A DNA stretch of 64,000 nucleotides from Colius striatus. Taxonomy: Eukaryota; Chordata; Aves; Coliiformes; Coliidae. This document shows, one piece after another, positions 1-14,600 of this stretch (position 1 is its first letter; every line of letters begins with the position of its first letter). The notes under the pieces were generated by a model, which ran no database searches, was not told the origin of the DNA, and saw only the letters and a program-made list of their open reading frames with translations. Both the position numbers and the translations under genes were made by a program. Location: NCBI RefSeq assembly GCF_028858725.1, contig NC_084774.1, forward strand, positions 9,956,001 to 10,020,000. The letters run 5' to 3'.

Positions 1-525
1 CCCCACGCAGCAGGAGAGGTTGGGGGTGACCTGCTGGAAAGCAGTTCTGCAGAGAGGGACCTGGGAGTGCTGGTGGGCAGCAAATAAACATGAACAGCAA
101 CGTGCCCTCATGGGCAAGAAGCCAATGGCAGCCTGAGAGGCTTGAAGAGAGTGTGGGCAGCAGGTCAAGGGAGGTTCTGCTCCCCCTCTGCCTGGGTGAG
201 GCCTCATCTGGAGTCCTGTGTCCAGTTCTGGGCTCCCCAGCTCAACAGGGAACTGCTGGAGAGAGGCCAGTGCAGGACCACCAAGATGATCAGTAGATAG
301 AACATGTATGTGAGGAGGAAAGGCTGCAGGACCTGGGGAAGAGAAGCCTGAGGGTATTTCATCAACACTTGTAAGTACCTAAAGGTGGGTGTCAGGAGGA
401 TGGGGCATCACTTCCTTTGTCATGTCCAACGACAGGACAAGGGCTAATGGACATGAGCTGGAACACAAGGAAAAACTTTGCTCTGAGGGTGAGAGAGCCC
501 TGGCACAGGCTGCTGGACACCACAA
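1..525 (+). repeat. CR1 LINE 3' fragment, sense orientation, cut by window edge
   Basis: This stretch resembles the 3' part of avian CR1 retrotransposons: phrases such as 'gaggcctcatctggagtcc' and 'ccagttctgggctcccca' are typical. The same text appears in reverse complement at 47.05-47.2 kb, which shows a dispersed repeat inside the window. The left end is missing because the window begins there, and no clear 3' tail is seen. Open frames inside it are remnants with no product. Confidence 0.75.
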
Positions 526-3500
526 CTGCAGCTATCTGTTCCCCCACAAGACAATGACTATGATATTTCCTAGTCCACTGACTCCACTTTCTACCAGCTT
601 TTGCTGATTGTGCTCAGTTTAATATTCAGACCACACATTGCTGCTTCCCAAGGCACTCTGTACGTTTCCAGGCCATTGGCCTCCAGATGCTGACAGAACT
701 GAGGGCCAAAAAATCTCCCTCCAGAGCCAGCAAATCCTGTTTACTCAGGTTTACATAAAGCTCAGTCATGATCATCTGCAGTACTCACGTGACTGTTTGG
801 CTGCTGAAGGGATCTGGGTGTGCAGCATCACCACCAGCTGAAGGCTTTGTCAGAGACACCTCACTTCTTGGAAAGGAAAACTGCTGTAAAAGGGACCTGT
901 CTCTCCTGGGACAAGTGCCTCTGGAGCTAATAAAAATCTCAGAGTACATAAATCTCTTTGCAACCATTTTCATTTCTATTTTAAAGTTGTCTTTAAATAA
1001 AGGAGGCAACCAGTGTTGTGTTAAAACTGTTCCTCATTAACATAGGCCTTAAGTTAGCAACTAAGACTAAGAGGCTCCAGTGAAATACAGCTGAGGCACC
1101 TGGCTTTGGCTCTGTCATCAACACTGGCAATAAAGAATATGCATGACAGCAGCACATCAGGACATGCAGCCATGCTGTTAATGTCAGTTCACCTCCTCCA
1201 ACATGACAGCTTCACACTCAGATGGTAACAACACTTCCCTGCCTTCTTAATTAAGTGTCCCCATTTAGGGCTCACTCTCTGATGTTAACCACAGCAAAAA
1301 CTAACTTCCTTCACCCAAAAGACCAGAGAAGCCCTGATAATGGGGGATTTAAAGTCAGCTAAGCCTCCTGAAAAAGGGCTAAACACCATTCTGCTCCATA
1401 TCTCTTTGCTTTATTATAATGCTCTTTAAAAGATGACACTGCAGTCCGAGTCTGGTACCACTCTACAGAACAATGAGGAGTGTTCACTGAAATTGCCATT
1501 CCTGTGAACTTCACAAAAAACACACCAGGAAAATTAAAGATACAGTACTCCAATACTGACCAAGATTCTGCTGGCATGAAAATGAAAGAGGGCTCTACAG
1601 CTAGAGGTCACTAAGCCATTACAATTGAACTCTGATAATAAATGGACAGTCAAATGTTTCTTGATTTTGGTTTAAATCACTCATCTCTCAAACCTTTCTT
1701 ACCAGGGTCACTGAAGTTGAATATTGCCCAAGTAAAGGTGAGAACTGAAATACCTGGGTAGCCTGCCATTCTCCAAGAGGACCACTGTATCTTTAAATGG
1801 ATCCTGGATTAAACAACAAAGGTTTTATCTACACTTGTTAAATTATTGCACAGATCATTACATTGATAAAATACATCATGAACCCACGGAATGTTACACA
1901 GGCTGGCCTGGAAAATAAAAGCAGCAGCATTGTCCTTGAGGTCTCAACCATGAGAAAAGAGCTGAGCAACCAAGCATTTCTTGAAGTGATGTAATTATTA
2001 ACAGGCTGCAAGACACAACTGAAACGTTTTAACAGAATCACTAATGGCAAGGACTACATTCCTGACTTTCACCCTGTTGCAAGTGGCACTTGATTTGAAT
2101 GTCTTGAAGTTTTTTCCGATTTCAGGTTACCTGTAGGACTCCAGCTGCTCTTTATTTCCAAAGTGGAAGCCACACAAAGGAACAAACCAGTCTGAAACCT
2201 TTCAACCCAACACTGAGATGTCCGACTGCTGCAGGAGACGCTTCACCTTCTGCACTCTCTCTCCTGGCAAGTTGTTTGTACAGCTTAAAAGCATTAACAC
2301 ATGGCATGGGATTGAAAGGAAAGCAGAGAGCCCTCCTCATGCACCAAAACCAGATGATGCTAAAGCTTTGCCAAGGCACAGGCTCACGTAGACTCAACAG
2401 CTGCATCTTTGCTTAGTGCAGTGGTCTCAGCTCCCTCAGGCTGCACTCAACACCTCTGGGCACAGTGCTCACAACCAGGCCAAAATAATAGGATTTGGGG
2501 ACAGGAGAGGAGATAAAAACCCCCAAAGTCTAACTCACAAACACCCCCTCTATGCATGCCCCTTGGCTGCATGCACTCCACCACACTGCAGAAGCTTCCC
2601 AGCCATCTACACTGAGTAAAATCCTCTCCTCTGGAAGACGTGGTAAAACACTCAGGTTCAGACAAGTCAGTAAAAAATGCCCATTTTCCTGGCAAATTGA
2701 GCCCAGTTGCTGTACTGGTTTTGTGGCTGTACTTATTTGCTACTCTTTTGATATCTTTCATTAACACCTTCCTGGGAGATGTAGTGTTTTGTTGCCTCTC
2801 TACAGCACCATGGAAAGAGACAGGGGGAACTGTTCTCTCACAGCATCCTCAAAGAGAAGAGAAACCTTTGTCCAAAGCTTCTGCCTGAGCAGGGCTCTGG
2901 CTGTTGAATTTAAAGAGATGCAAAAATAAAACCAGAAGAAGGAAAAAAAAATGGCTCATGTCAATTGTAGCTGCAAGTGATGGAGAAATAAAGCGGTTTT
3001 CTCTGAGACAAACCACAGAGCTGAGGAGAACATCTGCATCCACACCACTCTCTGAATGGACTAAAAGCAAGCTTACCCTGCCATGAGCTATTTCAGGAGG
3101 TTTATGAAAGAGAAACTGTAATAGAGTTACACAGGGGAAGCTGGATCAGCTTCACACCACTCCAGACAGACAGCAGTAGCCAGATAGTGCAGCCCATGGG
3201 CTGCATTTGGCCATCACCATCACTGCAAGGCTTGACAAAGAGGAACCATCAGCGGAGGGTCAGGCAGCACCACTGCAGCCACTGCCACCCCTTCCCAGAG
3301 GCATGCAGGCGAAGGACAAGGAGGCAACAGAGGTGTGTGCAGCCAAACACGGAATTACCAAGTCTGACATGCAATTCAGCTCTGGCAAAGCAATGTCTGG
3401 AACTGGAGAAAAGAAAGGCAGAAGTGAATCCGTGGTTTATGGTCAGGCTGCAAAGGTCTGGCAGTGGCACCACAAACTGCATGGGAAGGACAGATCTCTG

Positions 3501-4139
3501 ATGCCTTCAGCACTTGCAAAGGGGCAGCCTGTCAGCAGCAAGGAGCCAGCTGCTGCTCCAGCTTCAGAGACCACACCAGCAGGAGAAGCAACAAAGGAAA
3601 AGAAAGCCCAAGTCTCGTGGGGCAGGGCTAGAGAAGACTACAAAAAACTGTTGTTCACTGTCTGAAAGACTCTATCAGTAGAAATACAGAACCAGGCTCT
3701 AGAGGCACTGCTACTTACACCTAAGCCTTTAAAATCTGCTGCTTTTGAGGTGATTCCTGCTTTTCCTTCCTTTTTAACCTCTTGGTATTACTGTAAGCTC
3801 AAAAACCTCCCTGTAATTGCAACAACTTGGGCTGGGCGTTTGCTTGAACAAAGTAACTCGTTTTAAAGCCTTTTTAGGTATGTATTAAGTTGTGCAGAGT
3901 CCCCAGTACAGAACTCCATGCTGGCAGTAAAGCAGACAGCAAATCATGATGCTGTGAAGTGAGCTGACTGGTTTGGGGTTCAGTGTATATTTACAACACA
4001 CTCCCAAAATAAAGTGGGATGCACAGGACACCCTTGTTGTTAAAGTCACAGTTCCTCTGTAGAAATTGCAACACAAAGCAATACGCTGGGGCAGAACTAA
4101 GACATCACTGAGTCTTCTATTCCATTCCTTAATGCTGAA
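526..4139. other. Intergenic DNA beyond the 3' end of ARFGAP1
   Basis: No recognisable gene, RNA or intact mobile element was found. One plus-strand frame of 152 codons (3207-3665) is open, but it has no recognised domain and is about the length expected by chance in this much sequence. By human gene order, COL20A1 should lie further left, outside the window. Confidence 0.5.
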
Positions 4140-5328
4140 AAAGAGCTTCTAAGGGTTTTTTTATTTTACATGGTGTTTCTTTAACAGGATCCAGGAAGAA
4201 AAACATGGAGAAACACAGGATGGAAGCAGAGATGCAGTTGGACACACTTGGAAAACATCTGCTTAAGTTTTACTATTAAATCCAGCCATCTACTCATCTT
4301 GACAGAGGTTTGCTGCCAGCCTCTCTCCTCGGTGTTCTCATCTTTTCCACCCATGTTTTCTTACTGGAATCTTTTTGTATAAAGTTGTTTCACTGCCAAA
4401 AATTGCCACACAAATGTCCAAAGGGCCACGGGCAGCAGAAAGGTTTCACTTGTATCAGAACAGATAAAATAGATGTGTAGAAGAAGGAAAAGAGACATTA
4501 AAAAACCAGACTATGGTAAAGCCCTCAAACTGGGAAAGAGTGTAGGTAAGGAAGAAGATCACAGTTTGGCATTTTATCTGTGTAAGGGAGCTGCACTGTG
4601 CAAACTCTCAATGCATCGAGCAAGAATGTCAAGTAGAACCACTCTGGATATTCCTTGATAGGTCGGGTCAAAACTATGAGTTTATACTAATAACCATCTA
4701 CCTCTGGGTTACTCTTTCATACTAAGGGGAGGAAATAAGTTTTAAAAGGCTAAAGACAAAGAAAACATCATAAAGTTTAAAACCAAAGCTCCATTAAAAA
4801 GTATGTTAAAGAGCATCTTGAACTGCCAGACTTCACATGGTCAGAGCAATCCATAAGGCATCGAAACTAGATGTGTTCAGCTCCCTTGCTTGTTTAATGT
4901 CTGTCTTTCCTAGACACACCCTGTCCTTTGCTTGCATTAAACACCTCAGGTCATCTCAAATTGTATGAGGATTCTGGATGAACACTTACTAACCTAGACA
5001 TGCAAGGCTGTTGCAGGAAAGTGCACTGACTTGGTTTTCCTTCAGACATCCACCTTAAGAAAGCCACTGTCCACAGCCTCAATAGTGCAAGGAGAAGAGT
5101 TCTCACTATCCTCAATAACAAAGGGAGAGCCACCTCTATGTAATAAAAAGACTCAGGTGCTACTTATTTTTTTCCTAAACCAGGATAGATGAAAAGAGAA
5201 TGAATGGGAAGCACAAAAAAAAACAGATTGAGAAGGTCAACCAAGATACTCCAGTTGTGTGTAAAACGTTCTCCATCAGCCAGTATAGCCTCTCTCCCCT
5301 AGCTGTGCAAAACAGGGTTCACCACGTT
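4140..5328 (-). other. ARFGAP1: Inferred 3' UTR of ARFGAP1
   Basis: The stretch directly after the ARFGAP1 stop codon has no coding sign. Its far end is placed by an AATAAA hexamer on the minus strand near 4160. An ATTAAA near 4889 could end a shorter form. The UTR length is an inference without transcript data. Confidence 0.4.
4160..4165 (-). terminator. Candidate poly(A) signal AATAAA for ARFGAP1
   Basis: The plus strand reads TTTATT here, giving AATAAA on the minus strand about 1.2 kb past the stop codon. Cleavage would fall near 4135-4150. ATTAAA near 4889 is an alternative. Confidence 0.35.
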
Positions 5329-5683
5329 TTACCAGTTCTGGTTATCCCACCCATCATCAGCTGAAGAAGCCTTTTTTGTTGCCTTGGGAGGTTTTTTGGT
5401 CTTGCTCTCCCCTCCTGTGTTCTCCCAGTTGGTCTCCCAGTTTTCCCAACTGTCGCTGTTACTGTTCTTGTTGTTGGAGACTGTTCCTGAGCCCCACACG
5501 TCCCAGCTATCGGAGCTCTTCTTCTCTGTGGAATTGTCCACATAGGTCCAGCTCTCACTGCTTGGAGATTTATGAGCTTTTGGTGGATCCGAGTTGCCAA
5601 AGGTCTCCCAGAAGCTTTGATCTACAGCATTGTTCTGGTAGCCCTCCCCTCCACTGTTCTGGTAGCTGTCTCCCTCAGCTGGT
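5329..5683 (-). CDS. ARFGAP1: ARFGAP1 last coding exon (residues 305-422)
   Basis: Follows a pyrimidine-rich acceptor ending AATAAAAG at 5684-5691. It encodes the tail with motifs [28 protein letters not shown] and DDGWDNQNW, then the stop codon. In this family, tryptophan motifs near the C terminus bind coat subunits such as delta-COP. The [10 protein letters not shown] part has no counterpart in the human tail as I know it. Confidence 0.95.
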
Positions 5684-8600
5684 CTTTTATTGGGAAGGGG
5701 TGAGGGGGCAGGGGAAAAAAAGGAAGGTAGGGACAAATTAGTTATGACAAACATAACAACAAATGACTACAAACAAGAACAACTAAGCTACTGCCCTTTG
5801 CTCAAACAAAAACTGATGGTGAAGGTAGAAGAACTACACATATTGCTCCAAATGGTGTAAGGTTGCATTCTAATGCACAGGTTTTTAACAGCCTTTAGTA
5901 GTAACAGGCTCAGGGTAGGGAAAGGGATGGGAACAGGCATTTGGTATAAGTTTAAAACCAAAGGGCTCTACACTATTTTGTTCTCATTTTAACAACTGTC
6001 AAACAGACTGAATTCCTCCATATTACCTAGAGAAAGCCTACTAGCAATGACAGAAGAATTGCTTCATATTTAAAAGTCACCTGCTGCTACTATACTGCAC
6101 AGAACACACAGGAGAGAAAGAAGAGATACAGAAGATAATAACAATAAATAATACCTTTCAGAGTTATCATCTGGTTTGCCAGAAAAGAAAGTGGTGACGT
6201 CTCGCCATCCTTTACTTCCAACTCCCTGAACCTAGAGAACAAAGAGAGACACTTCACTCATCTGGACTGAACCAACTCCTCCTGCAAGTCCAACAGCAAG
6301 AGCCACACCACATTCCTCCACTTGTTCAGATAATGACAACAGGTTTCACAAGAAAACTTCACTCATTTATGAGTGTTTTTGGTGGGCAGTTAGGTGCTGG
6401 AGGTAAAAAGCACACATCTGACAGCATTGTGCTGCTGGGAGATGGGAAAAAGGAGGCTGAGTTCAGCTTTTTCACCCACCATCACCACTAACACCTTTTG
6501 AATTCTCTCCTAGACAAAAATGCTGGAATTACCCCTTGTATAAAACTAACCTTAAGCCAGCACTGATGGGTTTGCCAGGATTCATGTTTCTACCATTGTA
6601 CAAAACTACTTTCATTCCACATAAAACACACCAGCTCTAGAACAAACATGACTACTAGGAGAATCCTTTGAGGTTATTCTAACAGACTGGCTTTGGAAAC
6701 CCAAATTCTGATGTGACACATGGAAGTCACCATTCTGTGTCAGAGATACAGATGATGAATCCCAGAACTCAGACTTCAAGTTTACCTGCTCTGTTTAGAG
6801 CCTGGCATGTCACTTATTTAAGGTCAAATATGCCCAATGTTCAAGGCACATGATAGAGCTTCCAGTGCTGACTTTCACTGTGCTAGAAAGACAGATCTTC
6901 CTAGGTAACCTCATATGAGTTACCAGAATAGGTTGACTTTCTGTACTCAGCAGTCGAGGAGAGCACTTACCACGTTACCAAGCAATGAGAGCAGGCAAAG
7001 ACAAAGACAAAAGGTACAGAACATTAGTAAGTGTAACCATACAAATGCAATGCAAGCTGTCTCCATATTCCCTTTTGGATATTTCCTTTTTGTGTTTGGG
7101 GCACTGGCTGTCTCATAACTCTTCCTCATGCCCTTAGGGAAACTATTTTGAGGACAACACCATTATCTGTACAGCTTTTCAGTGCCCCAACAGAAGTATT
7201 GCATATTGAAACTTACACTTTCAAACTGTTCAGATTCAGCACAAGCAGAGATTAAATCTGCACTGGGGCTTTGACTCACTTCAAACTCTTTGTAAGAATA
7301 TGGAGACTGGCTTGCTGTTTGGCCTCCTTCAAAGGCAAGCAGGCCACTTCATACCTTGCTGGCCAACTGGGATACCCCCACGGTGACCTCCTCAAATATT
7401 TTCCCCTCTTTCACCTACATGAATCAAAGTATTGGTAATTAGTCAGAAAATCAAGTAGTAATGAAGCCTTAAGACTTGTGCTTAGTAGCTAAAACCAAAA
7501 AGTGTGGGGGGAAAAAACCCCCAAATAGAAAACAAATCAGAATATCCTTAAGTCAAAGCTAAACGTGAAGGAAGTGACATATGAAGTGCACTGGTCTTGA
7601 ATGGAGTGAACCTTGGTCCTGTGAAGCCTGTGGGAATGTTCTGATGCACACACAGCTGGAGGAAGGTATCACCACAACAATGCTGAGCACCAGCACAAAA
7701 CAAAAAGCTGCAAATGCTACATATTTGGGACATGTTTTACTGCATAAAAAGACTTGTTTGGGAGAGATTAAAAACTCATCAGATGCAATTTATTCTCTGT
7801 CTTTATACAAGCTGATTTAAATATTAAAAGGGTCTTGAACTTCAGTCAATCGGAAACCAATTGGTATCTTTCACCAAGTAATAAATGGCAGTTTTTCCAA
7901 AGCAAGTGACTTCATACAAGCACAGATGTGATCACTGAACACTCACTTGAAAAAGTAACACTTGTTTAGAACTGAGAGCACAATATCCTAAGGGAAATCT
8001 CTGTTCTAATATTGAATGCAACATTCCTCATTGAATTGTCCTACAAAATAAAGAGCAGCTCAAGGAAATGCACCCTAAAAATAACCCTGAAAATAAAGCA
8101 TCTAAGCACTCTGAAAGAAGCTGTGGATAGTTCTAGGGAATAGGAAACCAATTAGAATCTCCTCCTGTGGTCTGAAATAAAGAATGTTCAATTAAAGGTG
8201 ATGCAAGAGAAATTATTTTGTAATGTGATTAAACCATTCTTTTCAACAGGAAGATTAATCCATGTCCCAAAGTGGTGGCCCTGCTTCTCTTAGGAGAGCC
8301 AAATTAGTCTGCTTCATGAGAACCAATGCATTTTGGGACAAAGGTACGTAGGTAAGTAGAGCACCACAGTATCACAAATCAACTTCATCAACATTTTGGA
8401 GCTGATCCAAAACTCCAGAAGCACAGAATAAAATGCATGGCAAATGGGAGAGATGGGAGAGTACACTTTTGGTTTTAAACACAGAAAACGGGAAGGCAAC
8501 ATTTGACCTGAATCAGTGATCTCCAGTCACTTCTGAGGACTGCCCTTGCTTTTTGCCTTGCCCACTACTGACCATCTGTGTTTACCCAGGTCAGCATGTG

Positions 8601-11600
8601 TGCTTTCCCCCTGCTGCTGCTGGGAGTGCCATTAGCCACATGGTCACTCACAGTAGTAAAGTGAAGATGAAAATCTGCTTCAATTTAGTTTCCTAGGAAC
8701 ACCACAGCAGCTAGAACAGCTAATCAAACTTTAGACCACACTTTGCATATGAATGAAGGCAAAATTTACCTTTAACCTCCAGAATATCCGGAATAAACAC
8801 CAAATACAGGTTGCAAGGATGTGTTACTTCTGTTGCTAAATTGCCCCTCTTCACTTGAATTGATGACCTTAGCTACAAGTTAACACTCAAAGACACTTTG
8901 AATAGCTGCTTACTTTAACAGTTGATTTTTACATCCATTTAGGGTGCATTTTCATCTTGCCCCATCTTTATTGAAAGCATGAAATCTATAAAATAGCACC
9001 TTACAAGGCAGAACGTAACAGACTCTTGTAGACATGGGAAAGGTACATGGAGTGAAATTACTCTCGTTATCCCTTCTTTGGTAACACAACCACCTCTGAA
9101 TTATTTGATGTTTCCCCTTTGCTACTATATGAAAAGCCAGAAGGACACACTGACAATCAGGTGAGGAAACAATCACTCCCCACCTCAGCATAAGCACCAT
9201 CTGCAAGTAATTTACTAGTTCCAAAGTTACCTTTTCCTGTGCAGGTTTGAGAACATTTTCATTTAATGTCTGACCTAACTCTGATGCCTATTTAAAAGCA
9301 AAACAAAAAACAAAGTCAGTTATATTGTCCTTTTTTTCCCCTTGAAATATCAAAGCACAAGCCAACATCTTACTGCTGAGAAACCAGCCTGCACATCTCC
9401 AAACCCATGGGAAGCCTGAAGCTTTGATTCACACAAGCAGGGTGAGCTGAGAAGCACACACAGTACAGTGCTGCAGAAAACACTCAGAGACAAGATACTC
9501 AAACACAGATGCACGTGGCAGTAAGTGGCTGGAGATGCCCAGAGCCCAAGCAAAGTCTGACGTTGCAGAAGCAATGGTTCAACTGGAAGATGAGCCCCTT
9601 GCTAATGCCTGCAGCTGAGCATTTGGAAGAACCAACCTCACCCACCCTGACTTTTGTTTGCTAATGGAATTACTTGTAGAATTAGGTATCTTTTCTTGGC
9701 CAATTTTTCACCCGTTTTTCTGCCTTGGAGTGCTGCCTTTTGTTTAATCTATAACAACAGCCCAATTATTTCTAAGCAATACCCAAGAGGCAAAGCTGTG
9801 ACAGAAGGCTTTTGTAATCCTTTTTTACAGCTCCAGGTTGGCAGGGAGAGAAAACAATGAACTTCAGAAATCTATTGCAATCAAGAAGGAGATGCATAAG
9901 GATATTGCACTTCAGAAGCACCTTACAGCATGTAAGCCCACAGAGTAAGTCACAAAATTCCATTCATGAGATGACACGGACAGAAGGGTGTGCAAATGTT
10001 TCATGGGAAATCATTCCTCTCCCTACTACCACAAGCTGCTGACTGATTTTAGCTCTCCTTCAGCATTGTCACATTATGCTGATTACCTTCTGAATTAGCC
10101 CAATTAATCCAAAAGGGTCGATTTGCTCAGAGACAAATATTATTTCTAAACATTAGCAGAGACTGATGAAGTTTCATTTCCCAAGGGTTTATGTCTTACC
10201 ACTACCGTGGTTTAGTGGGTGAGCCTTCATTCATGTTTCCTAGGGATGGAGTACCTCAAGCACCTTTCCTCCACAGAGGTGTCTAAAAAGCCACAGCACT
10301 ACTAGGATCTCCTCTCTACCCAGCTACCATTATCTCCAATACTTTACTCCTTACCAGTTCAAAAGTTACTTAAGACAAAGGCAAAAGGTAACCCCACCTC
10401 CACCTAGTAAGAAACACGAATGCAAGTTACATGAGGGTTGTTTCCACTGGAAGTGAGGCTAGGAAGTGTCTAAGCACATGAAAGAAGATTCTTCATCCTT
10501 TCAAAGAACAGTTTACCAGGTTTAATATGATAAAGAGTGTAATACACTAAGACTAACAGCTCAGGCATGCTAAGTGGAGTCATTGCTAGAATGATAAACA
10601 AGTCTTAGGTTATCCCATTTACTCAACCATATAATTCTATATATATAGAAGGATTTGGGTACAATTGTCTTTCCATCCAAATTGCTGCTTCATCTTTGCT
10701 ATCACTGAATTCAGGACAACATCCTAACCACCACCACCAACACTACATGATGGGGCACTTCAAACAACACCCCAGGGAAGTCCTTGGCATTCCTGGACCA
10801 GCCATGCAACCAGACATCCTGAAGTCACCTGTGTTTATGAAGAGCACAGACAAGAAACGTACAGCGTGTTTTCTGAGAGTGCAGAGCTTGGATATCTCTA
10901 TCCAACTTTCAATAGGTTTGGAGAAACATTACTGTATGAAACACACAACATTATTTTAAACAGATTTGATTTAAGGCAAAAAAAAAAGAAGACAAGACAG
11001 CTCAGGAGCAGATGCACATGTTCAGCACCAACAGTGACAAGGAGTCCATGCACAAGAATATATGTGAGGGCGTTACCGGCTCTGGCTGCTGCTTGTAGCC
11101 CCAAAACTTTACCCAGACAGCAGAAGAGAAAGAGCAAGGAAGGGAGAAGCAGCTTTTAGCAAAAAAACACCCAAATTGGCAGCATTTTTTCAGGCAAGTT
11201 AAGTAGCACAAACCTTTTCAAACTTATAACATCTACTGGCAAGACAGTCAGAGGATGGGTTTGGTCACTGGACACCCAATACATTACATCAAAAAGAGAA
11301 ATGAAGCCTGTTCTACAGAGCAAGAGATCAGATGTTTCAGGAACCAAATTTAAGCTTCAGCAACACAGCTGAGGCTCCAGAGCACCATGATGCTGTTGTC
11401 CTTGTCAGTAAATGCAATAAGCTTTAACATTATATCTTCAGTGGCTAAAAACACTAAATTGAGAACCTTTTCTGGAAGGAGTGACAAAGGAAGACCTGCA
11501 GACCACTTTGCTTTTCTTACATAAGCCAAGCAGCAAATACTTTAAAGCTTTCTAGGTATTGAGTTTGGGTGCTCTAACAAGACATTTTGATTGCAAAATA

Positions 11601-14600
11601 TGCCCCAGTTTGGCTTGCTGCTGGAGTATTGGCATCCTACTGCGCCCATCTGCCTGGACACCAACACTGTGGCTTCACATTTGTTTTGAGCACTGTCTAC
11701 CAGCAGGCAGGCCAGGCTAATGCTACACATACAGGAAGAGTAAACAGTTCCAAGTCAAACTCCCTACACTATATATTAATCCATGTAAGCCCTCCTTCAC
11801 TCACTTTTGGCACAACTTGTACATTTGAGTTTAAAACTCTCCCATGCAAACTGATCTTGCTTCTGTCAGCTCTGTGTAATCCAGCTCTGACTGCCTCTCC
11901 TTCAGCCTTAGTTTGAAAGGGGAAATGCTTTTGCAACTGCTACTTTTAAAAATACACACAAGCAAGTTCATTTAACAACACTATGAAACAGTTTACATTT
12001 GCAATATCTTATTAGGCTTCAGCAATGCAGAGATGGCTTGCACTGGATCACTGAGAAAACTACTTCAAGACAGACCACAGGGTATTTTAAGTCTGCAAGT
12101 CTAAATGCAAACACTTTATTCTCCTGCCTCTTCAACACATAGCAGAGCCTCACTGTTTCTCTCTTGCTTAATTTGATCACTGTGGTTGATTGCAATTCCC
12201 ACAGAAATAAGAGCTAGAACCTAAAAATTACTGTGCACTGAGAAAGATAAACACGCTGGCCTGTTGGTGATCAAGTCCAAATCAATTGGTGCAGACAAAT
12301 GCATGACACAAAGCCAATTACAGTCAATAAGATAGGGCTATAATCACCTTTTGACTTGCTTGAGATCCAAATCTGGTAGCCTGTGAAAAGAAGCAAACAC
12401 ATTCAAGTTCACTAGGAAGTTAGTGAAAGGAAGAAAACCTTTAAGTTGTAAATAGACACATTTAGAAATGCTGCATGATCCTCTCTCCAGGAGGAATGGA
12501 CCTTTGCTAGAACTTCACAGTGAGCAGAGAACATCTGTATCACCACCTCTGGCATTCCAGATTGCTCTGGGGAAGCATCAGCCTTTCTCAACTTACAACA
12601 GGAGGGAAGAAAGGGTGTTCATACAATATAGAGTCAATGCAGAAGAGCAGCATACCCAAAGACAATGCTCATCAACTGTTTAAACTTCAGAGGTAACTAT
12701 TATGCTCATAGAAGGCTGGAAGAATACTAAGCAAAATGAAGAAAGCTGCAATCCATTACTTGCACACAAACATTTCATGTCTTTCCACCACCAATGCAAC
12801 AAATTTTCACTTCCCTTGGGTGTAGTCTCTGAGAGTTTGCAGAACATGCAGTGCATGAAGACCATGCCTCACTTTTTCCCACAGGGTTCCTCTGGGCACA
12901 ACCTCTGCCCAACAAGCTATTTCAACTGCCAAAAATGCTGTAGTTGGAAGTCAAAGGAAGGGGAAAAATACAAAACCAGCAGCAGCTTGTAACTTGGTAT
13001 TAAATTTCTGCTGAATAATGTAGTTTGGCCTTATGTGGCACAGACAGAAATGTTTGTGGAGTTCTTTCTCGATGCTTACAGCCAGTGGGCAAGTTTGGGC
13101 AAACTTCCATTCAGAAACATGAGACTTAAAGCAGATATCTACACTCAAAATGCATTTATCTTATATGCCATAGGCAAAAATCCACAGAGAGCAGAATTTG
13201 ATAATCCCTTTTAAAGATACATCACTATTGGAACACTAACAGAATCTCTTGAGTTTACATGAATTATACTAAAGTGCATTTTGTTTTACTTACACCTTCT
13301 TTGGCAGCTGAGGCAATTTTGCTTGCTCCAGTTGTAAAACTGCTCCATCCCTTTAAAGAAAGAGAGAATGTTGTAAGCTATGTGTGAGTAATAATAGTGA
13401 ATAACCAGGTGTTCAGCATTACACATTGAATTAAGTCAAACTGTTCTCTGATACAGCTTGTCCTGTAGTCATAGGAACTACTTGCTAGGAAGAGCACAAA
13501 GTATAGTCACTCAACCGTAACACAGCAATAAACTTCCACTATTTATGTCCAAACAGCTGCAATTTGAACAAACCTGAGTGCTTCAGATGGTATTCCACTA
13601 AAATGACTGCTTTAACTATATCCCATTTCAACATAATGCTTCAACCTGCTCATTTCCTACAAAATCTATCTTTCCAAGCCATAGAAACAAAGCTTTACTC
13701 TGCCTCCCTGCTTCTTGGAAGATCTAAAAGCCATTGGCTCTTTCTTTTAGCTGCTTTCTTATTTGGTGTCTGACAATTGATAGTCAGAAGAAACCTTTTC
13801 TGATTCATTAAAGTCTTTAAAGAAAGAGCCATAAAGAAATATCTGAATGGATAAAAGCCAGACATGAACTTTAAGGTGTGTGTGGTTCTCCTTGTACACA
13901 ATAATGACTGAAGAAATAGATATAAGGGCTTTTTTTTTCCCTTTGCAGGTTATCACCACCTAGCTTTAACCTATGCCACAAAATCTCATGAAGACAGCAC
14001 TATGAATGCAAGGTTCAGATCCATGTCTACCAGTGTCTTCTATCAATTTCTGTCAGTGTAGATGTTTTGTTTAAAGCATGGATGTTTTGGTAACGTGTTC
14101 ACTTTTGGGTAGATCTCCATATTAAGGCCAGAAATAGAAGCTTTTCCCCATCACCTCTTCTGTTTAATTCAACTACACCATGTATTTACATTGAAGGAAG
14201 GTCTTTTCTTGAAAAAAAAGCTGCTAAAAAATAGCTTTGTGCCTGATCTTTTGAAGTCTCATTAATTCCCTGACAGATAATTATGTCACTAAGTGCAGCA
14301 AAGGCAAAGTGATAAGTCTCGTGGTTATTATGTTAAGCAGAGCCTCAAGGGACTCAAGACAAACCTAAAGTGCAGTGACATCTGTTCTTTACAGAGTGAG
14401 CTGGATAGTGTAGTCAGTGTGAATACTGCAGAAAATGCTCCTCCTGACATGCAACAGCAGAAAACAATGTATGCACATAAGGGTAGGATGTGTGGGGAAA
14501 AAGCCAATCACACACAGGGCAAGCAAAACTGGGTTTCCTCCCCAGTACCAAAATGCCTGCAAATCTTCAGTCTCACTGCAATAAACGAGTTTAAATGGCA

